A stretch of DNA of 64,000 bases. It comes from Acetobacteraceae bacterium. Its GTDB lineage: Bacteria; Pseudomonadota; Alphaproteobacteria; Zavarziniales; Zavarziniaceae. Positions within the stretch are counted from its first letter, which is position 1. Each line of letters opens with the position of its first letter. The DNA is taken from assembly GCA_947379865.1 (NCBI GenBank), contig CANCOY010000002.1, positions 1 to 64,000 of the forward strand, in the 5' to 3' direction. This document shows, piece after piece, positions 29,716-38,605 of the stretch. A program made the position numbers and the translations under genes. The notes beneath the pieces are model-generated. The model saw only the letters and a program-made list of their open reading frames with translations. It had not been told where the DNA came from and did not search any database.

Positions 29716-30890
29716 CGGTCAACCTCGCCGAAAACGATGTCTTGCGAGCCAAGGACTGCCGGCACGTCCGCCAGCATGTGACCCCGGCTCATGAAATCCA
29801 TCGCCTGGAGATGGGCAAATCCCGGTGCACGGATCTTGCACCGGTAAGGCTTGTTGGAACCATCAGCCACCAGATAGACGCCAAATTCGCCCTTCGGCGC
29901 CTCGACAGCGGCATAAATCTCGCCCTCGGGCACATGGAACCCTTCGGTGTACAGCTTGAAATGGTGAATGAGCGCTTCCATCGAGCGCTTCATCTCACCA
30001 CGACGGGGCGGCGCCACCTTGGCGTCCAGCGTCAGCACCGGTCCTTCGGGCATGTCACGCAGGCACTGCTTGATGATGCGGATCGACTGCCGCATTTCCT
30101 CAAGCCGCACAACAAAGCGGTCATAGCAATCACCGTGATTGCCGATCACAACGTCGAAGTCGAGCCGGTCGTAGACCTCATAGGACTGGGACTTGCGCAG
30201 ATCCCACGCAACGCCCGAGCCACGCAGCATCGGGCCAGAAAAGCCCCAGGCCATGGCATCCTCGGCCGAGACAACCCCGATATCCACATTGCGCTGTTTG
30301 AAAATGCGATTGCCAACGATCAGGCGCTCGATGTCGTCCAGCACCCGCGGCAGATTCTCGACGAATGCCAGCAGGTCTTCGGCGAACCCACGGGGAAGAT
30401 CCTGGTGCACGCCACCCGGCCGGAAATAGGCCATGTGCAGACGGCTGCCCGAAACCCGCTCGTTGAAGACAAGGATCTTCTCGCGTTCCTCAAAGCCCCA
30501 CAGCAGCGGCGTCATGCCGCCCACGTCCATGACATGGCTGGTGGTGTTGAGAATGTGATTCGAGATGCGGTTCAGTTCCGAGATCAGCACACGGATGTAC
30601 TGTGCCCGAAGCGGCACCTCGCAGCCCAGCAGGCGCTCGATGGCCAGCGCCCAGGCATGCTCCTGATTGACCGGCGCCGAATAGTCGAGGCGGTCGAAAT
30701 AGGGCAGCGCCTGAAGATAGGTCTTGTGCTCGATCAGCTTCTCGGTGCCGCGATGAAGCAGACCGATATGCGGATCCAGCCGTTCGACAATCTCGCCATC
30801 CAACTCCATCACAAGACGCAACACGCCGTGTGCGGCCGGATGCTGCGGACCGAAATTCAGGTTGAAATTCTTGATGTCGACTTCGGCCAT
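29712..30890 (-). CDS. nuoD: NADH-quinone oxidoreductase subunit D
   Basis: 49-kDa subunit, related to the [NiFe] hydrogenase large subunit but without metal ligands; it makes most of the quinone pocket. 392 residues. Marks: [15 protein letters not shown] (about 12-26, with the quinone-binding His), [12 protein letters not shown] (about 41-52) and [16 protein letters not shown] [16 protein letters not shown]. The ending DIVFGEVDR is the family C-terminus. It lies 6 bp after nuoC and is separate from it, unlike the fused nuoCD of enterobacteria. Confidence 0.98.
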   Translation of the reverse strand: MAEVDIKNFNLNFGPQHPAAHGVLRLVMELDGEIVERLDPHIGLLHRGTEKLIEHKTYLQALPYFDRLDYSAPVNQEHAWALAIERLLGCEVPLRAQYIRVLISELNRISNHILNTTSHVMDVGGMTPLLWGFEEREKILVFNERVSGSRLHMAYFRPGGVHQDLPRGFAEDLLAFVENLPRVLDDIERLIVGNRIFKQRNVDIGVVSAEDAMAWGFSGPMLRGSGVAWDLRKSQSYEVYDRLDFDVVIGNHGDCYDRFVVRLEEMRQSIRIIKQCLRDMPEGPVLTLDAKVAPPRRGEMKRSMEALIHHFKLYTEGFHVPEGEIYAAVEAPKGEFGVYLVADGSNKPYRCKIRAPGFAHLQAMDFMSRGHMLADVPAVLGSQDIVFGEVDR

Positions 30891-30896
30891 GGTGCC

Positions 30897-31538
30897 TCAG
30901 CCCTTCGATGCTTTTTCGTCGCCGGGAAGGATGTATTGCGCACCCTCCCACGGAGACATGAAATCAAACCGGCGGAATTCCTGGGTCAGCCGCACGGGCT
31001 CATAGACGACGCGCTTGCGCTCCTCGTCATAACGAACCTCGACATAACCTGTCAGGGGGAAATCCTTGCGCAAGGGGAAGCCCTGGAAGCCATAGTCCGT
31101 AAGGATCCTGCGAAGGTCGGGGTGATCGGCAAACATGATACCGTACATGTCCCATGCTTCACGCTCGAACCAGCCGGCTGACGGGAACACGGGCACGGCC
31201 GAGGGCACCGCGGTGCGCTCATCAACGCGGACCTTTACGCGCACACGGAGATTCTTCTTCAGGCTAAGCAGGTGATAGACGACGTCAAAGCGTTCCGCAC
31301 GCTCAGGCCAATCCACGCCGCAGACGTCCATCAGCTGCACGAAGAGGCACTGTGGGTCATCACGCAGGAAGGTCAGCAGATCGATGATCCGGTCCGGCGT
31401 CGTCCGCAGTGTCAGCTCGCGCGCCGCGAGAGAGTGCTCGACAATGGCATCGCCGATCTTCGCGGTGATATGGGTGGCAAGCGCCTCCAGCGGGCCGGTT
31501 ACAGCCCCCTGCGTCGCTGTCTCGGTGGTGTCAGACAT
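30897..31538 (-). CDS. nuoC: NADH-quinone oxidoreductase subunit C
   Basis: 30-kDa structural subunit of the peripheral arm. 213 residues with the signature ERE.WDM.GI ([20 protein letters not shown], about 124-143) and the following [20 protein letters not shown]. The C-terminal segment [20 protein letters not shown] is typical of alphaproteobacteria and mitochondria. ATG at 31538 has GAAGGGG seven bases upstream and is 12 bp after nuoB. Confidence 0.97.
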   Translation of the reverse strand: MSDTTETATQGAVTGPLEALATHITAKIGDAIVEHSLAARELTLRTTPDRIIDLLTFLRDDPQCLFVQLMDVCGVDWPERAERFDVVYHLLSLKKNLRVRVKVRVDERTAVPSAVPVFPSAGWFEREAWDMYGIMFADHPDLRRILTDYGFQGFPLRKDFPLTGYVEVRYDEERKRVVYEPVRLTQEFRRFDFMSPWEGAQYILPGDEKASKG

Positions 31539-31550
31539 GCTCGCGCCCCT

Positions 31551-32081
31551 TCAGCGTGCGATCGTCGTGGCGCGACGAATCTTCTTCTGGAGCATCAGCA
31601 CACCATAAAGCAGGGCTTCTGCGGTCGGCGGGCAACCGGGGACATAGATGTCCACCGGCACGATGCGGTCGCAGCCGCGCACCACGGAATATGAATAGTG
31701 GTAATAGCCACCGCCATTGGCGCACGAGCCCATGGAAATGACCCAGCGTGGCTCCGCCATCTGGTCATAAACCTTGCGCAAGGCGGGGGCCATCTTGTTG
31801 GTCAGGGTGCCGGCGACAATCATCACGTCGGACTGGCGCGGCGAGGCGCGCGGCGCCACACCAAACCGCTCCAGATCGTAGCGCGGCATGGAGGTGTGCA
31901 TCATCTCGATGGCGCAGCAGGCCAGACCAAAGGTCATCCACCAGAGTGAGCCCGTGCGGGCCCAATTCACGAGATCATCAACCTTGGTGACGATGTATCC
32001 CTTGTCGGCCAGATTGTCCTGGACGTTGGCGACGAAGGGGTCGGCCACGGGACCCGTGCTCGAGGGGGCGATCACTCCCAT
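31551..32081 (-). CDS. nuoB: NADH-quinone oxidoreductase subunit B
   Basis: 20-kDa subunit with cluster N2, the last cluster before quinone. 176 residues. Ligands are the adjacent cysteines in [12 protein letters not shown] (about 52-63), the Cys in [18 protein letters not shown] and the one in [14 protein letters not shown] at 32081 is chosen because AAGGAG sits 8 bases upstream; an in-frame ATG at 32102 would place that site inside the gene. The start overlaps the nuoA stop by 10 bp. Confidence 0.98.
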   Translation of the reverse strand: MGVIAPSSTGPVADPFVANVQDNLADKGYIVTKVDDLVNWARTGSLWWMTFGLACCAIEMMHTSMPRYDLERFGVAPRASPRQSDVMIVAGTLTNKMAPALRKVYDQMAEPRWVISMGSCANGGGYYHYSYSVVRGCDRIVPVDIYVPGCPPTAEALLYGVLMLQKKIRRATTIAR

Positions 32082-32437
32082 TCGAGCGCTCCTTTCTTCC
32101 ATTCATAGACAAAGCCGACGGTCAGCACCGTAAGGAAGCCCATCATCGACCAGAAGCCGAAAAGCCCAAGGTCCCCGAGCGAGATGGCCCAGGGGAACAG
32201 GAAGGCGACCTCAAGATCGAAAATGATGAACAGGATCGCGACCAGATAGAACCGAACGTCAAATTGGCCGCGCGCGTCCTGGAAGGCATCAAAGCCACAT
32301 TCGTAGGCCGATAGCTTCTCGGGATTGGGGCGCTGTGTCCCCGCTAGCAGCGAGCCAAGGATGAAGACGCCGGAAAGCGCCACGGAAATGCCGAGGAAAA
32401 CGAGAATCGGCAGGTACTCGCGCAACATGGATTCCAT
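32072..32437 (-). CDS. nuoA: NADH-quinone oxidoreductase subunit A
   Basis: Small three-helix membrane subunit (ND3 homologue) and first gene of the operon. 121 residues; helices about 10-32, 63-82 and 89-109. The loop between helices 1 and 2 carries [12 protein letters not shown] with the conserved Cys used in active/deactive switching of mitochondrial enzymes. ATG at 32437 has GAGGTG nine bases upstream; a GTG at 32449 falls inside that site and is rejected, and ATG 32428 is a second choice. Confidence 0.96.
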   Translation of the reverse strand: MESMLREYLPILVFLGISVALSGVFILGSLLAGTQRPNPEKLSAYECGFDAFQDARGQFDVRFYLVAILFIIFDLEVAFLFPWAISLGDLGLFGFWSMMGFLTVLTVGFVYEWKKGALEWE

Positions 32438-32486
32438 GGGTCGACCCACCTCAGAATTTCAAACCTGTTCTTGGTCGCTGGGTAAC

Positions 32487-32515
32487 AACCTAGCCAGCCA
32501 AGCGCAACAAAGTAA
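32487..32515 (-). promoter_or_regulatory. Candidate nuo operon promoter
   Basis: On the minus strand: TTACTT (32515-32510), a 17-bp spacer and TAGGTT (32492-32487). Transcription near 32480 would leave a 43-base leader before nuoA. Only a partial match to consensus; it is the best pair in the gap between the tRNAs and nuoA. The remaining gap, 32516-32696, shows no gene. Confidence 0.35.
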
Positions 32516-32696
32516 CTGCACTTAAAGTCGCATCGTCTGGCGCGCCGGAGTATAGGCCGCAGGCTGTGGAAAACGAAAGAGGCCAGACCATACTTCCGTA
32601 GCGCGAAACTGTGGCCGTGATCTTTGAATCACAGTTCAGCGAGCGCCCGCAGATACAGGCGACGTCGTTATCAAATCAAATTTTGGAAGGGGAAAA

Positions 32697-32773
32697 TGGC
32701 GGGAGTGACGGGACTCGAACCCGCGACCTCTGGCGTGACAGGCCAGCGCTCTAACCAACTGAGCTACACCCCC
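32697..32773 (-). tRNA. tRNA-Asp (anticodon GTC)
   Basis: Complete cloverleaf on the minus strand: acceptor GGGGGTG with CACTCCC, D arm GCTCAGTTGGTTAGAGC, anticodon stem CTGGC-GCCAG around CTGTCAC (anticodon GTC), T arm with GGTTCGAGTCC, and an encoded CCA at 32697-32699. Length 77 with CCA. It follows tRNA-Val in the same direction, a pair often found between hup and nuo in alphaproteobacteria. Confidence 0.96.
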
Positions 32774-32864
32774 TGTGGGAGGCCGGTTTTTACGTCAGCC
32801 TGCGGTATGTGTCAAGCACCAGATCCGCTTATCGACCAACATTAACTTATTATTTTAGCGACCT

Positions 32865-32940
32865 TGGTGGGCGATGACGGATTCGAACCGCCGACCTTCT
32901 CCGTGTAAAGGAGCTGCTCTACCAGCTGAGCTAATCGCCC
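32865..32940 (-). tRNA. tRNA-Val (anticodon TAC)
   Basis: Cloverleaf on the minus strand: acceptor GGGCGAT with ATCGCCC, D arm GCTCAGCTGGTAGAGC, anticodon loop TTTACAC (anticodon TAC) on a stem GCTCC-GGAGA with one mismatch at the base, T arm GGCGGTTCGAATCCGTC, discriminator A and encoded CCA (32865-32867). Length 76. Confidence 0.96.
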
Positions 32941-33049
32941 CGTCAGATCAACAGGGCCCCCAGCCTGGACCCGGGATTGCCTGGTGACCTGGCCCCATCC
33001 TATTGCCGTGGCGGCGCCAGGATGGAGGCAGGACATGTTTCCGCAGATC

Positions 33050-33322
33050 TCAGTTCACGGCGTCCTTCAGGGACTTGCCGGGCTTGAACTTCACCTGCTT
33101 CGAGGCGGCGATGGCGATCTTCTCGCCCGTCCGCGGATTCCGGCCCTCAGATGCCGCGCGCGACGCGACATTATAGGTGCCGAAGCCAACCAGGCGAACC
33201 TCATCCCCGCCAGCCAGAGCGCCGGTGATGGCGTCAAACAGGGCATCAACCGCCTTGGCTGCATCTGCCTTGGTGAGCGACGCGGCTTCAGCGACGCTCG
33301 CAATAAGTTCATTCTTGTTCAA
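33050..33322 (-). CDS. hup: DNA-binding protein HU
   Basis: Nucleoid-associated dimeric protein that bends DNA without strong sequence preference. 90 residues, the full HU fold: [20 protein letters not shown], the signature [20 protein letters not shown] (about 47-66) and a beta-arm with the intercalating Pro in RNPRTGEK. The start codon is TTG at 33322; the reading begins exactly at the conserved MNKNELI, no ATG or GTG exists at that place, and GGGGG lies five bases upstream. Two hairpins follow lon just upstream, so hup probably has its own promoter. The gene sits between lon and the tRNAs, as in other alphaproteobacteria. Confidence 0.96.
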   Translation of the reverse strand: MNKNELIASVAEAASLTKADAAKAVDALFDAITGALAGGDEVRLVGFGTYNVASRAASEGRNPRTGEKIAIAASKQVKFKPGKSLKDAVN

Positions 33323-33396
33323 TGGAACCCCCGCCCGGAAATCTTGGACCCTGATTACCTCAGGACCCTGACGCCGGAGTTAAGCAGGGGCGCCGG

Positions 33397-33425
33397 GTTC
33401 CGTCAAAGGGAAAACCCGACGGAAC
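33397..33425 (-). terminator. Second hairpin of the lon-hup gap
   Basis: GTTCCGTC pairs with GACGGAAC (8 bp) and encloses GGG-loop-CCC with a 3-base bulge. On the transcribed strand the inner loop reads TTTT. It follows the stronger lon hairpin by only 5 bp, making a tandem element before hup. Confidence 0.5.
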
Positions 33426-33430
33426 GCAGC

Positions 33431-33463
33431 GAACACGGGGCGCCGGCAAGGCGCCCCGTGTTC
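33431..33463 (-). terminator. Terminator hairpin of lon
   Basis: A perfect 14-bp inverted repeat, GAACACGGGGCGCC and GGCGCCCCGTGTTC, with a 5-base loop, beginning 4 bp after the lon stop codon. Very stable; the downstream strand is moderately T-rich (GCTGCGTTCCGTC). It should end or strongly reduce transcription from lon into hup. Confidence 0.7.
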
Positions 33464-33467
33464 AGCG

Positions 33468-35885
33468 TCAGTGGGTGACAACCTCGTCGATACCCGCTTC
33501 GGGTGTCTTGGGGGCTGCCTTCTTTTCGTCTTCGACCGGGTTCCACTCAATGGGGGCAAGCGGCTTCACCAGGGCGTGGGCCAGAACCTCATCCACAGTC
33601 GCCACGGGGATGATTTCCAGCCCCTTCTTGACGTTGTCAGGGATGTCGGCGAGGTCCTTTTCGTTCTCCTTGGGGATCAGAACGACCTTGAGGCCGCCAC
33701 GGAGGGCCGCAAGCAGCTTCTCCTTCAATCCGCCAATGGGGAACACGCGGCCACGCAGGGTGATCTCACCGGTCATGGCAATATCACGCCGCACGGGAAT
33801 CCCAGTCAGGACCGACACGATCGAGGTGACCATGGCCACACCGGCCGAGGGGCCATCCTTGGGGGTTGCCCCCTCGGGCACGTGAACGTGGATGTCGATC
33901 TTTTCGAACAGGGTTGGCTTGATGCCAAAGGAGATGGCCCGGGCGCGCACATAGGATGCTGCCGCCTGAACACTCTCCTGCATCACGTCACCCAACTTGC
34001 CGGTGATCGTCATCTTGCCCTTGCCGGGCAGCATGACCGATTCGATGGCCAGCAGTTCGCCGCCAACCTCGGTCCAGGCAAGGCCGGTGACGATGCCGAC
34101 CAGATCCTCAAGCTCCGCCTCGCCAAAGCGATAGCGGCGCACGCCAGCATATTTCTCCAGGTTCTTTTCCGTCACCGTGACGGACTTCACCTTGTCCTGC
34201 AGGATCTCGCGGATCGCCTTGCGGGTGAGGTTGGCAATCTCGCGCTCGAGACTGCGCACGCCGGCCTCACGCGTGTAATAGCGAATCAGGTCGCGCAGCG
34301 CTTCGTCGGAAACCGACCATTCGCCCGGCTTCAGGCCGCTTGCCTCAAGCTGCTTTGCCACAAGGTGCCGCTTGCAGATCTCGACCTTCTCATCCTCGGT
34401 GTAGCCGGGGATGCGGATGATCTCCATACGGTCCAGCAAGGGCTGGGGCATGCGCAACGAGTTCGCCGTGGTGACGAACATCACGTCAGACAGATCGTAA
34501 TCGACCTCAAGGTAATGGTCGTTGAACGTGCCGTTCTGCTCCGGATCCAGCACCTCAAGCAGGGCTGACGAGGGATCGCCACGGAAGTCCTGCCCCATCT
34601 TGTCCACCTCATCGAGGAGAAACAGGGGATTCGTCGTCTTGGCCTTCTTCATCGACTGGATGACCTTGCCCGGCAGCGAGCCGATATAGGTCCGCCGATG
34701 GCCACGGATCTCTGCCTCGTCACGCACGCCACCCAGGGACATGCGGACAAAGTTTCGCCCGGTCGCCTTGGCAATGGACTTGCCAAGCGAGGTCTTGCCA
34801 ACACCCGGGGGGCCAACCAGGCAAAGGATCGGGCCCTTTACCTTGGTCGCCCGCAGCTGCACCGCGAGGTATTCAAGGATGCGTTCCTTGACCTTCTCCA
34901 GGCCGTAATGATCGTCGTCCAGCACCTTCTGGGCGGCACGCAGGTCGCGGCGGATCTTGGACTTCTTCGACCATGGAATCGACAGCATCCAATCGAGGTA
35001 GTTGCGCACCACCGTCGCCTCGGCCGACATCGGGCTCATGTTGCGCAGCTTGCGCACCTCGGCGATGGCCTTGTCGTGGGCTTCCTTGGAAAGCTTGGTC
35101 TTGTTGACCCGGTCCTCAAGCTCGGCCAGCTCGTCGCGGCCGTCTTCGCCTTCGCCCAGTTCCTTCTGAATGGCCTTAAGCTGCTCGTTCAGATAGTACT
35201 CGCGCTGGGTCTTCTCCATCTGCCGCTTCACGCGGCTACGGATCTTCTTCTCCACCTGCAGGACGCCGATCTCGCCCTCCATCAGGGAGTAGACCTTCTC
35301 GAGCCGCTCAGGCACCGACGCAATTTCCAGCACGTCCTGCTTGTCAGAAACCTTGAGCGCCAGATGCGAGGCAACCGTATCGGCAAGCTTGGAAGGGTCT
35401 TCGATCTGGTTGATGGAAACCAGGACCTCGGGCGGGACCTTCTTGTTCAGCTTCACGTAGTTTTCGAACTGGGCCACCACGGAGCGGGCCAGCGCCTCAA
35501 CCTCACGCGACTCCCCAAGTGTCTCGGGAAGCGCCACGGCCGTGGCCTGGAAGAAGGCGTCATTATCAACGAAGCCCGTGATCGCCGCCCGGTTGCCGCC
35601 CTCCACGAGCACCTTGACCGTGCCATCGGGAAGCTTCAGCAACTGGAGCACTGAGGCCACGGTGCCCACATTGTAGATATCAGCCACCGAAGGATTGTCC
35701 TGGGACGCATTCTTCTGGGCAACAAGCAGGATCTGCTTGTCTTCCTTCATCACATCCTCAAGCGCCCGCACCGATTTTTCGCGCCCGACAAAAAGCGGCA
35801 CGATCATATGCGGGAACACCACGATGTCGCGAAGAGGCAACACAGGGTAAACGGTGGATTCGCGGGCGGGTGTCGAAGGACTCAT
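33468..35885 (-). CDS. lon: ATP-dependent protease Lon
   Basis: Degrades misfolded and short-lived regulatory proteins (in alphaproteobacteria also cell-cycle regulators). 805 residues: N-terminal substrate domain ([15 protein letters not shown]), AAA+ module with Walker [10 protein letters not shown] and Walker [12 protein letters not shown], and the peptidase domain with the Ser-Lys dyad, S680 in DGPSAGVAM and K723 in [14 protein letters not shown] at 35885 is chosen; a GTG 12 bp upstream is nearly as good, each with a weak purine-rich site. It lies 225 bp after clpX, in the tig-clpP-clpX-lon proteostasis cluster. Confidence 0.97.
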   Translation of the reverse strand: MSPSTPARESTVYPVLPLRDIVVFPHMIVPLFVGREKSVRALEDVMKEDKQILLVAQKNASQDNPSVADIYNVGTVASVLQLLKLPDGTVKVLVEGGNRAAITGFVDNDAFFQATAVALPETLGESREVEALARSVVAQFENYVKLNKKVPPEVLVSINQIEDPSKLADTVASHLALKVSDKQDVLEIASVPERLEKVYSLMEGEIGVLQVEKKIRSRVKRQMEKTQREYYLNEQLKAIQKELGEGEDGRDELAELEDRVNKTKLSKEAHDKAIAEVRKLRNMSPMSAEATVVRNYLDWMLSIPWSKKSKIRRDLRAAQKVLDDDHYGLEKVKERILEYLAVQLRATKVKGPILCLVGPPGVGKTSLGKSIAKATGRNFVRMSLGGVRDEAEIRGHRRTYIGSLPGKVIQSMKKAKTTNPLFLLDEVDKMGQDFRGDPSSALLEVLDPEQNGTFNDHYLEVDYDLSDVMFVTTANSLRMPQPLLDRMEIIRIPGYTEDEKVEICKRHLVAKQLEASGLKPGEWSVSDEALRDLIRYYTREAGVRSLEREIANLTRKAIREILQDKVKSVTVTEKNLEKYAGVRRYRFGEAELEDLVGIVTGLAWTEVGGELLAIESVMLPGKGKMTITGKLGDVMQESVQAAASYVRARAISFGIKPTLFEKIDIHVHVPEGATPKDGPSAGVAMVTSIVSVLTGIPVRRDIAMTGEITLRGRVFPIGGLKEKLLAALRGGLKVVLIPKENEKDLADIPDNVKKGLEIIPVATVDEVLAHALVKPLAPIEWNPVEDEKKAAPKTPEAGIDEVVTH

Positions 35886-35976
35886 TTTTCTCTTCACTTT
35901 TCTTCCGGCGACAGGTCCGCAGGATCACCCGATTTCTCGCGATTTCGGGCGGTGCCACGATGGCGGCACGCTGTCA

Positions 35977-36012
35977 TCAAGGTGGACCTCAGGGGGTCCG
36001 CGTTCAAGGTGG
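35977..36012. repeat. Direct repeats around an inverted repeat upstream of lon
   Basis: The 9-mer TCAAGGTGG occurs at 35977-35985 and again at 36004-36012, 27 bp apart. Between them GGACC-TCAGGG-GGTCC (35984-35999) forms a short hairpin. On the lon strand the repeats read CCACCTTGA, and each holds CTTGA, the start of a heat-shock -35 box. Either a binding site for a regulator of lon or chance. Confidence 0.35.
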
Positions 36013-36048
36013 TCGGCGAAAATCCTTGCCTTTTTCCACCTTACAGAC

Positions 36049-36064
36049 AAGGCGGGCCCGCCTT
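36049..36064 (-). terminator. Palindrome after clpX, possible terminator
   Basis: AAGGCG-GGCC-CGCCTT, a 6-bp stem with a 4-base loop, 46 bp after the clpX stop. A short T stretch follows on both strands, so it could act in either direction. Moderate evidence only. Confidence 0.45.
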
Positions 36065-36110
36065 TTGAGCGAGCCCGTATCACATCATTGATGTCGGTTC
36101 AGGCCAGCAC

Positions 36111-37379
36111 TCATGCGCTTGTACCCACATCGCCACGCCGGTCGGCGGAATAGATGTAGAGCGGCTTGGCTCTACCATCGACCACCTCACTGTTGATGAC
36201 GACCTCCTCGACACCATCAAGGGCAGGCAGATCGAACATCGAATCCAGAAGAATGGATTCCATGATCGAGCGCAGGCCGCGGGCACCGGTCTTGCGAGCA
36301 ATGGCGCGGCGCGCCACGGAACCAAGAGCGTCGTCCGAGAACGTCAGGTGGACGTCCTCCATCTCGAACAGGCGCTGGTACTGCTTCAGCAGCGCGTTCT
36401 TGGGCTGGCTCAGGATCTCCACAAGCGCCTGTTCCGAAAGGTCGGTCAGCGTCGCCACAACAGGCAGACGGCCAACGAACTCGGGGATCAGGCCGAACTT
36501 CAGCAGATCCTCGGGCTCGACCTCCTTGAGGATCTCGCCGGTCTGGCGCTCGTCCGGGGATTTCACCTCGGCACCGAAGCCGATGGACTTGCCCTGGCCA
36601 CGCGCAGCGATGATGCGCTCCAGCCCGGCAAAGGCGCCGCCGCAGATGAAGAGGATGTTGGTGGTGTCAACCTGCAGGAACTCCTGCTGGGGATGCTTGC
36701 GGCCGCCCTGGGGGGGCACGCTGGCAACGGTCCCTTCCATGATCTTGAGCAGGGCCTGCTGCACGCCCTCACCCGACACATCACGGGTGATGGAGGGGTT
36801 GTCGGACTTGCGGCTGATCTTGTCGACTTCGTCGATGTAGACAATGCCGCGCTGGGCCCGCTCGACATTGTAGTCGGCCGCCTGCAGCAGCTTGAGGATG
36901 ATGTTCTCGACATCCTCGCCCACATAACCAGCCTCGGTCAGGGTCGTGGCGTCAGCCATGGTAAAGGGCACGTCGAGAATGCGCGCCAGCGTCTGGGCCA
37001 GAAGCGTCTTGCCACAGCCCGTGGGGCCGACCAGCAGGATGTTCGACTTTGCCAGTTCGACGTCGTTGTTCTTCTGTGCGTGCGCCAGGCGCTTGTAATG
37101 GTTGTGGACGGCAACCGAAAGCACGCGCTTGGCGTGGATCTGGCCGATCACATAATCATCGAGCACGCGGCAGATATCCTGGGGCGAAGGTACCCCGTCG
37201 CGGGTCTTCACAAGGCTCGACTTGTGCTCCTCGCGGATGATGTCCATGCACAGCTCGACGCATTCATCACAGATGAACACGGTCGGCCCGGCGATGAGCT
37301 TGCGCACCTCATGCTGGCTCTTGCCGCAGAAAGAGCAGTAGAGGGTGTTCTTAGAGTCACCGCCGCTTAGTTTGGTCAT
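36111..37379 (-). CDS. clpX: ATP-dependent Clp protease ATP-binding subunit ClpX
   Basis: Hexameric unfoldase that feeds tagged proteins to ClpP. 422 residues: an N-terminal zinc-binding dimerisation domain (CSFCGKS and CDECVELC, about 14-42), AAA+ module with Walker A GPTGCGKT, Walker [11 protein letters not shown], pore loop GYVGEDVE, the ClpP-contact region near IGFGAEV (IGF loop, about 270) and sensor 2 [13 protein letters not shown] at 37379 with GGAG five bases upstream; the longer in-frame reading adds 24 residues of non-coding leader. It is 492 bp from clpP and has its own promoter candidate. Confidence 0.98.
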   Translation of the reverse strand: MTKLSGGDSKNTLYCSFCGKSQHEVRKLIAGPTVFICDECVELCMDIIREEHKSSLVKTRDGVPSPQDICRVLDDYVIGQIHAKRVLSVAVHNHYKRLAHAQKNNDVELAKSNILLVGPTGCGKTLLAQTLARILDVPFTMADATTLTEAGYVGEDVENIILKLLQAADYNVERAQRGIVYIDEVDKISRKSDNPSITRDVSGEGVQQALLKIMEGTVASVPPQGGRKHPQQEFLQVDTTNILFICGGAFAGLERIIAARGQGKSIGFGAEVKSPDERQTGEILKEVEPEDLLKFGLIPEFVGRLPVVATLTDLSEQALVEILSQPKNALLKQYQRLFEMEDVHLTFSDDALGSVARRAIARKTGARGLRSIMESILLDSMFDLPALDGVEEVVINSEVVDGRAKPLYIYSADRRGDVGTSA

Positions 37380-37410
37380 GACCACTCCGTCCCTTATGCC
37401 CCGAAAGTCC

Positions 37411-37440
37411 AGTCTAGGGGGTGGCTGCTGCGATGCACAA
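37411..37440 (-). promoter_or_regulatory. Candidate clpX promoter
   Basis: On the minus strand: -35 TTGTGC (37440-37435), an 18-bp spacer, -10 TAGACT (37416-37411) preceded by C. Transcription near 37404 gives a leader of about 25 bases before the clpX ATG. It supports separate transcription of clpX from clpP. Confidence 0.5.
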
Positions 37441-37814
37441 CCCTCCCCCATGGCCCTCTAACGGTTGAGAAGGCCCCCAGGAGGAGCGCCCTGTCACGTC
37501 CCGGACCGCACTGCGGTTCGAGGACCAACCCACCCGGTCTGAGGACCGAAAATGATTCCGCGCCGCGCTTTGGCCAAGGCCGCTGTCACGAATGCGCCAT
37601 AGACAAACATTGAACAAGCCACAGACTTAAAACTAGTCCCCGGCCGATCTTTATCACCCTCAGGCGGCGCCCCGCCGCCAACATTCCTGTAGCGCGGCAG
37701 TTCGGCAACACTACCCTTGCCAGTCCCACGCCATCCAGTGGTCAGCCCCAGCCAAAGCGACGCCGAATCGGCGCAATGGCAGCGGGCCTCGCGCCTGTTA
37801 CCCCGCCAGAACGA
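37441..37814. other. Long intergenic stretch between clpP and clpX
   Basis: No gene of credible composition is seen. It contains AT-richer segments (about 37595-37660) where further promoters for clpX, including heat-shock type, might lie, but no pair convincing enough to call was found. Confidence 0.5.
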
Positions 37815-37846
37815 CCAAGGCCCGGCTCTGTCGAACCGGGCCTTGG
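37815..37846 (-). terminator. Terminator hairpin of clpP
   Basis: A perfect 11-bp inverted repeat, CCAAGGCCCGG and CCGGGCCTTGG, with a 10-base loop, 25 bp after the clpP stop. The strand beyond is TCGTTCTGG, only weakly T-rich. Together with the clpX promoter it separates clpP from clpX transcription. Confidence 0.65.
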
Positions 37847-37871
37847 GTAACCATCAGAACCAAGCCTGATG

Positions 37872-38510
37872 TCAGGTGGCCTTGTCGGTCGCCGCCGGGA
37901 TCGGGCGCGCCTCATAGACCTCGTCGATCAGGCCGAACTCGCGTGCCTGGTCAGCGGTCATGAAATTGTCGCGCTCCAGTGCCGTTTCAATCCGCTCAAG
38001 CGGCTGGCCGGTGTGCTTGTGGTAGATCCCGTTCAGACGGGCGCGCAGGGCAAGAATCTCGCGGGCCTGAATCTCGATGTCCGTCGCCTGACCCTGGGCA
38101 CCGCCAGAGGGCTGGTGGATCATGATCCGCGAATTCGGCAGCGAATATCGCAGGCCCGGGGCGCCGGCCGCCAGAAGGAGCGAGCCCATGGAGGCCGCCT
38201 GACCGATGCACAGGGTCTGAATCTTCGGCCGCACATACTGCATGGTGTCATAGATGGCCAGACCAGAGGTCACGATGCCACCCGGGGAATTGATGTAGAT
38301 GGCGATGTCCTTGCTGGGGTTCTCGGCTTCGAGAAACAGCAGCTGGGCGCAGATCAGGCTGGACACCGCGTCATTAACCGGGCCGACCAGGAAAATGATC
38401 CGCTCCTTCAGGAGGCGGGAGTAGATGTCATAAGCACGCTCACCGCGGTTCGTCTGTTCGACGACCATGGGGACGAGCGTGTTCATGGTGAAATCGTGCA
38501 TGTCTCTCAT
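37872..38510 (-). CDS. clpP: ATP-dependent Clp protease proteolytic subunit ClpP
   Basis: Serine protease that forms a double heptamer and works with ClpX or ClpA. 212 residues with the catalytic triad S107 (GQAASMGS), H132 ([10 protein letters not shown]) and D181 (ERDNFMT). YINSPGG (about 72-78) forms the substrate-binding strand. ATG at 38510 has GGAGGG eight bases upstream; two later Mets (5 and 9) are possible after processing. It lies 95 bp after tig. Confidence 0.98.
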   Translation of the reverse strand: MRDMHDFTMNTLVPMVVEQTNRGERAYDIYSRLLKERIIFLVGPVNDAVSSLICAQLLFLEAENPSKDIAIYINSPGGIVTSGLAIYDTMQYVRPKIQTLCIGQAASMGSLLLAAGAPGLRYSLPNSRIMIHQPSGGAQGQATDIEIQAREILALRARLNGIYHKHTGQPLERIETALERDNFMTADQAREFGLIDEVYEARPIPAATDKAT

Positions 38511-38538
38511 GGCGGTCCCTCCGGGCGGGCGCTAGGCA

Positions 38539-38559
38539 CCCGGCGGCGCTGCCGCCGGG
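38539..38559 (-). terminator. Hairpin in the tig-clpP gap
   Basis: A perfect 9-bp inverted repeat, CCCGGCGGC and GCCGCCGGG, with a 3-base loop, 46 bp after the tig stop and 29 bp before clpP. No T-run. Immediately after it on the transcribed strand comes GCCTAGCG, which may be a clpP -10 element, so it could be a terminator placed against a new promoter. Confidence 0.45.
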
Positions 38560-38605
38560 CTCATCAGGATAGCCGACCCTGGACCAGGATCGGCAACGCA
38601 TTCAA

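Noticed and set aside
32995..33025. Hairpin after hup (CCATCCT with AGGATGG) as a terminator
   Set aside because: The stem is only 7 bp with a 17-base loop and no T-run; too weak to call.
33471..34568. A 365-codon plus-strand frame within lon
   Set aside because: Antisense shadow of lon: it has no start site, and the lon frame includes all protease motifs.
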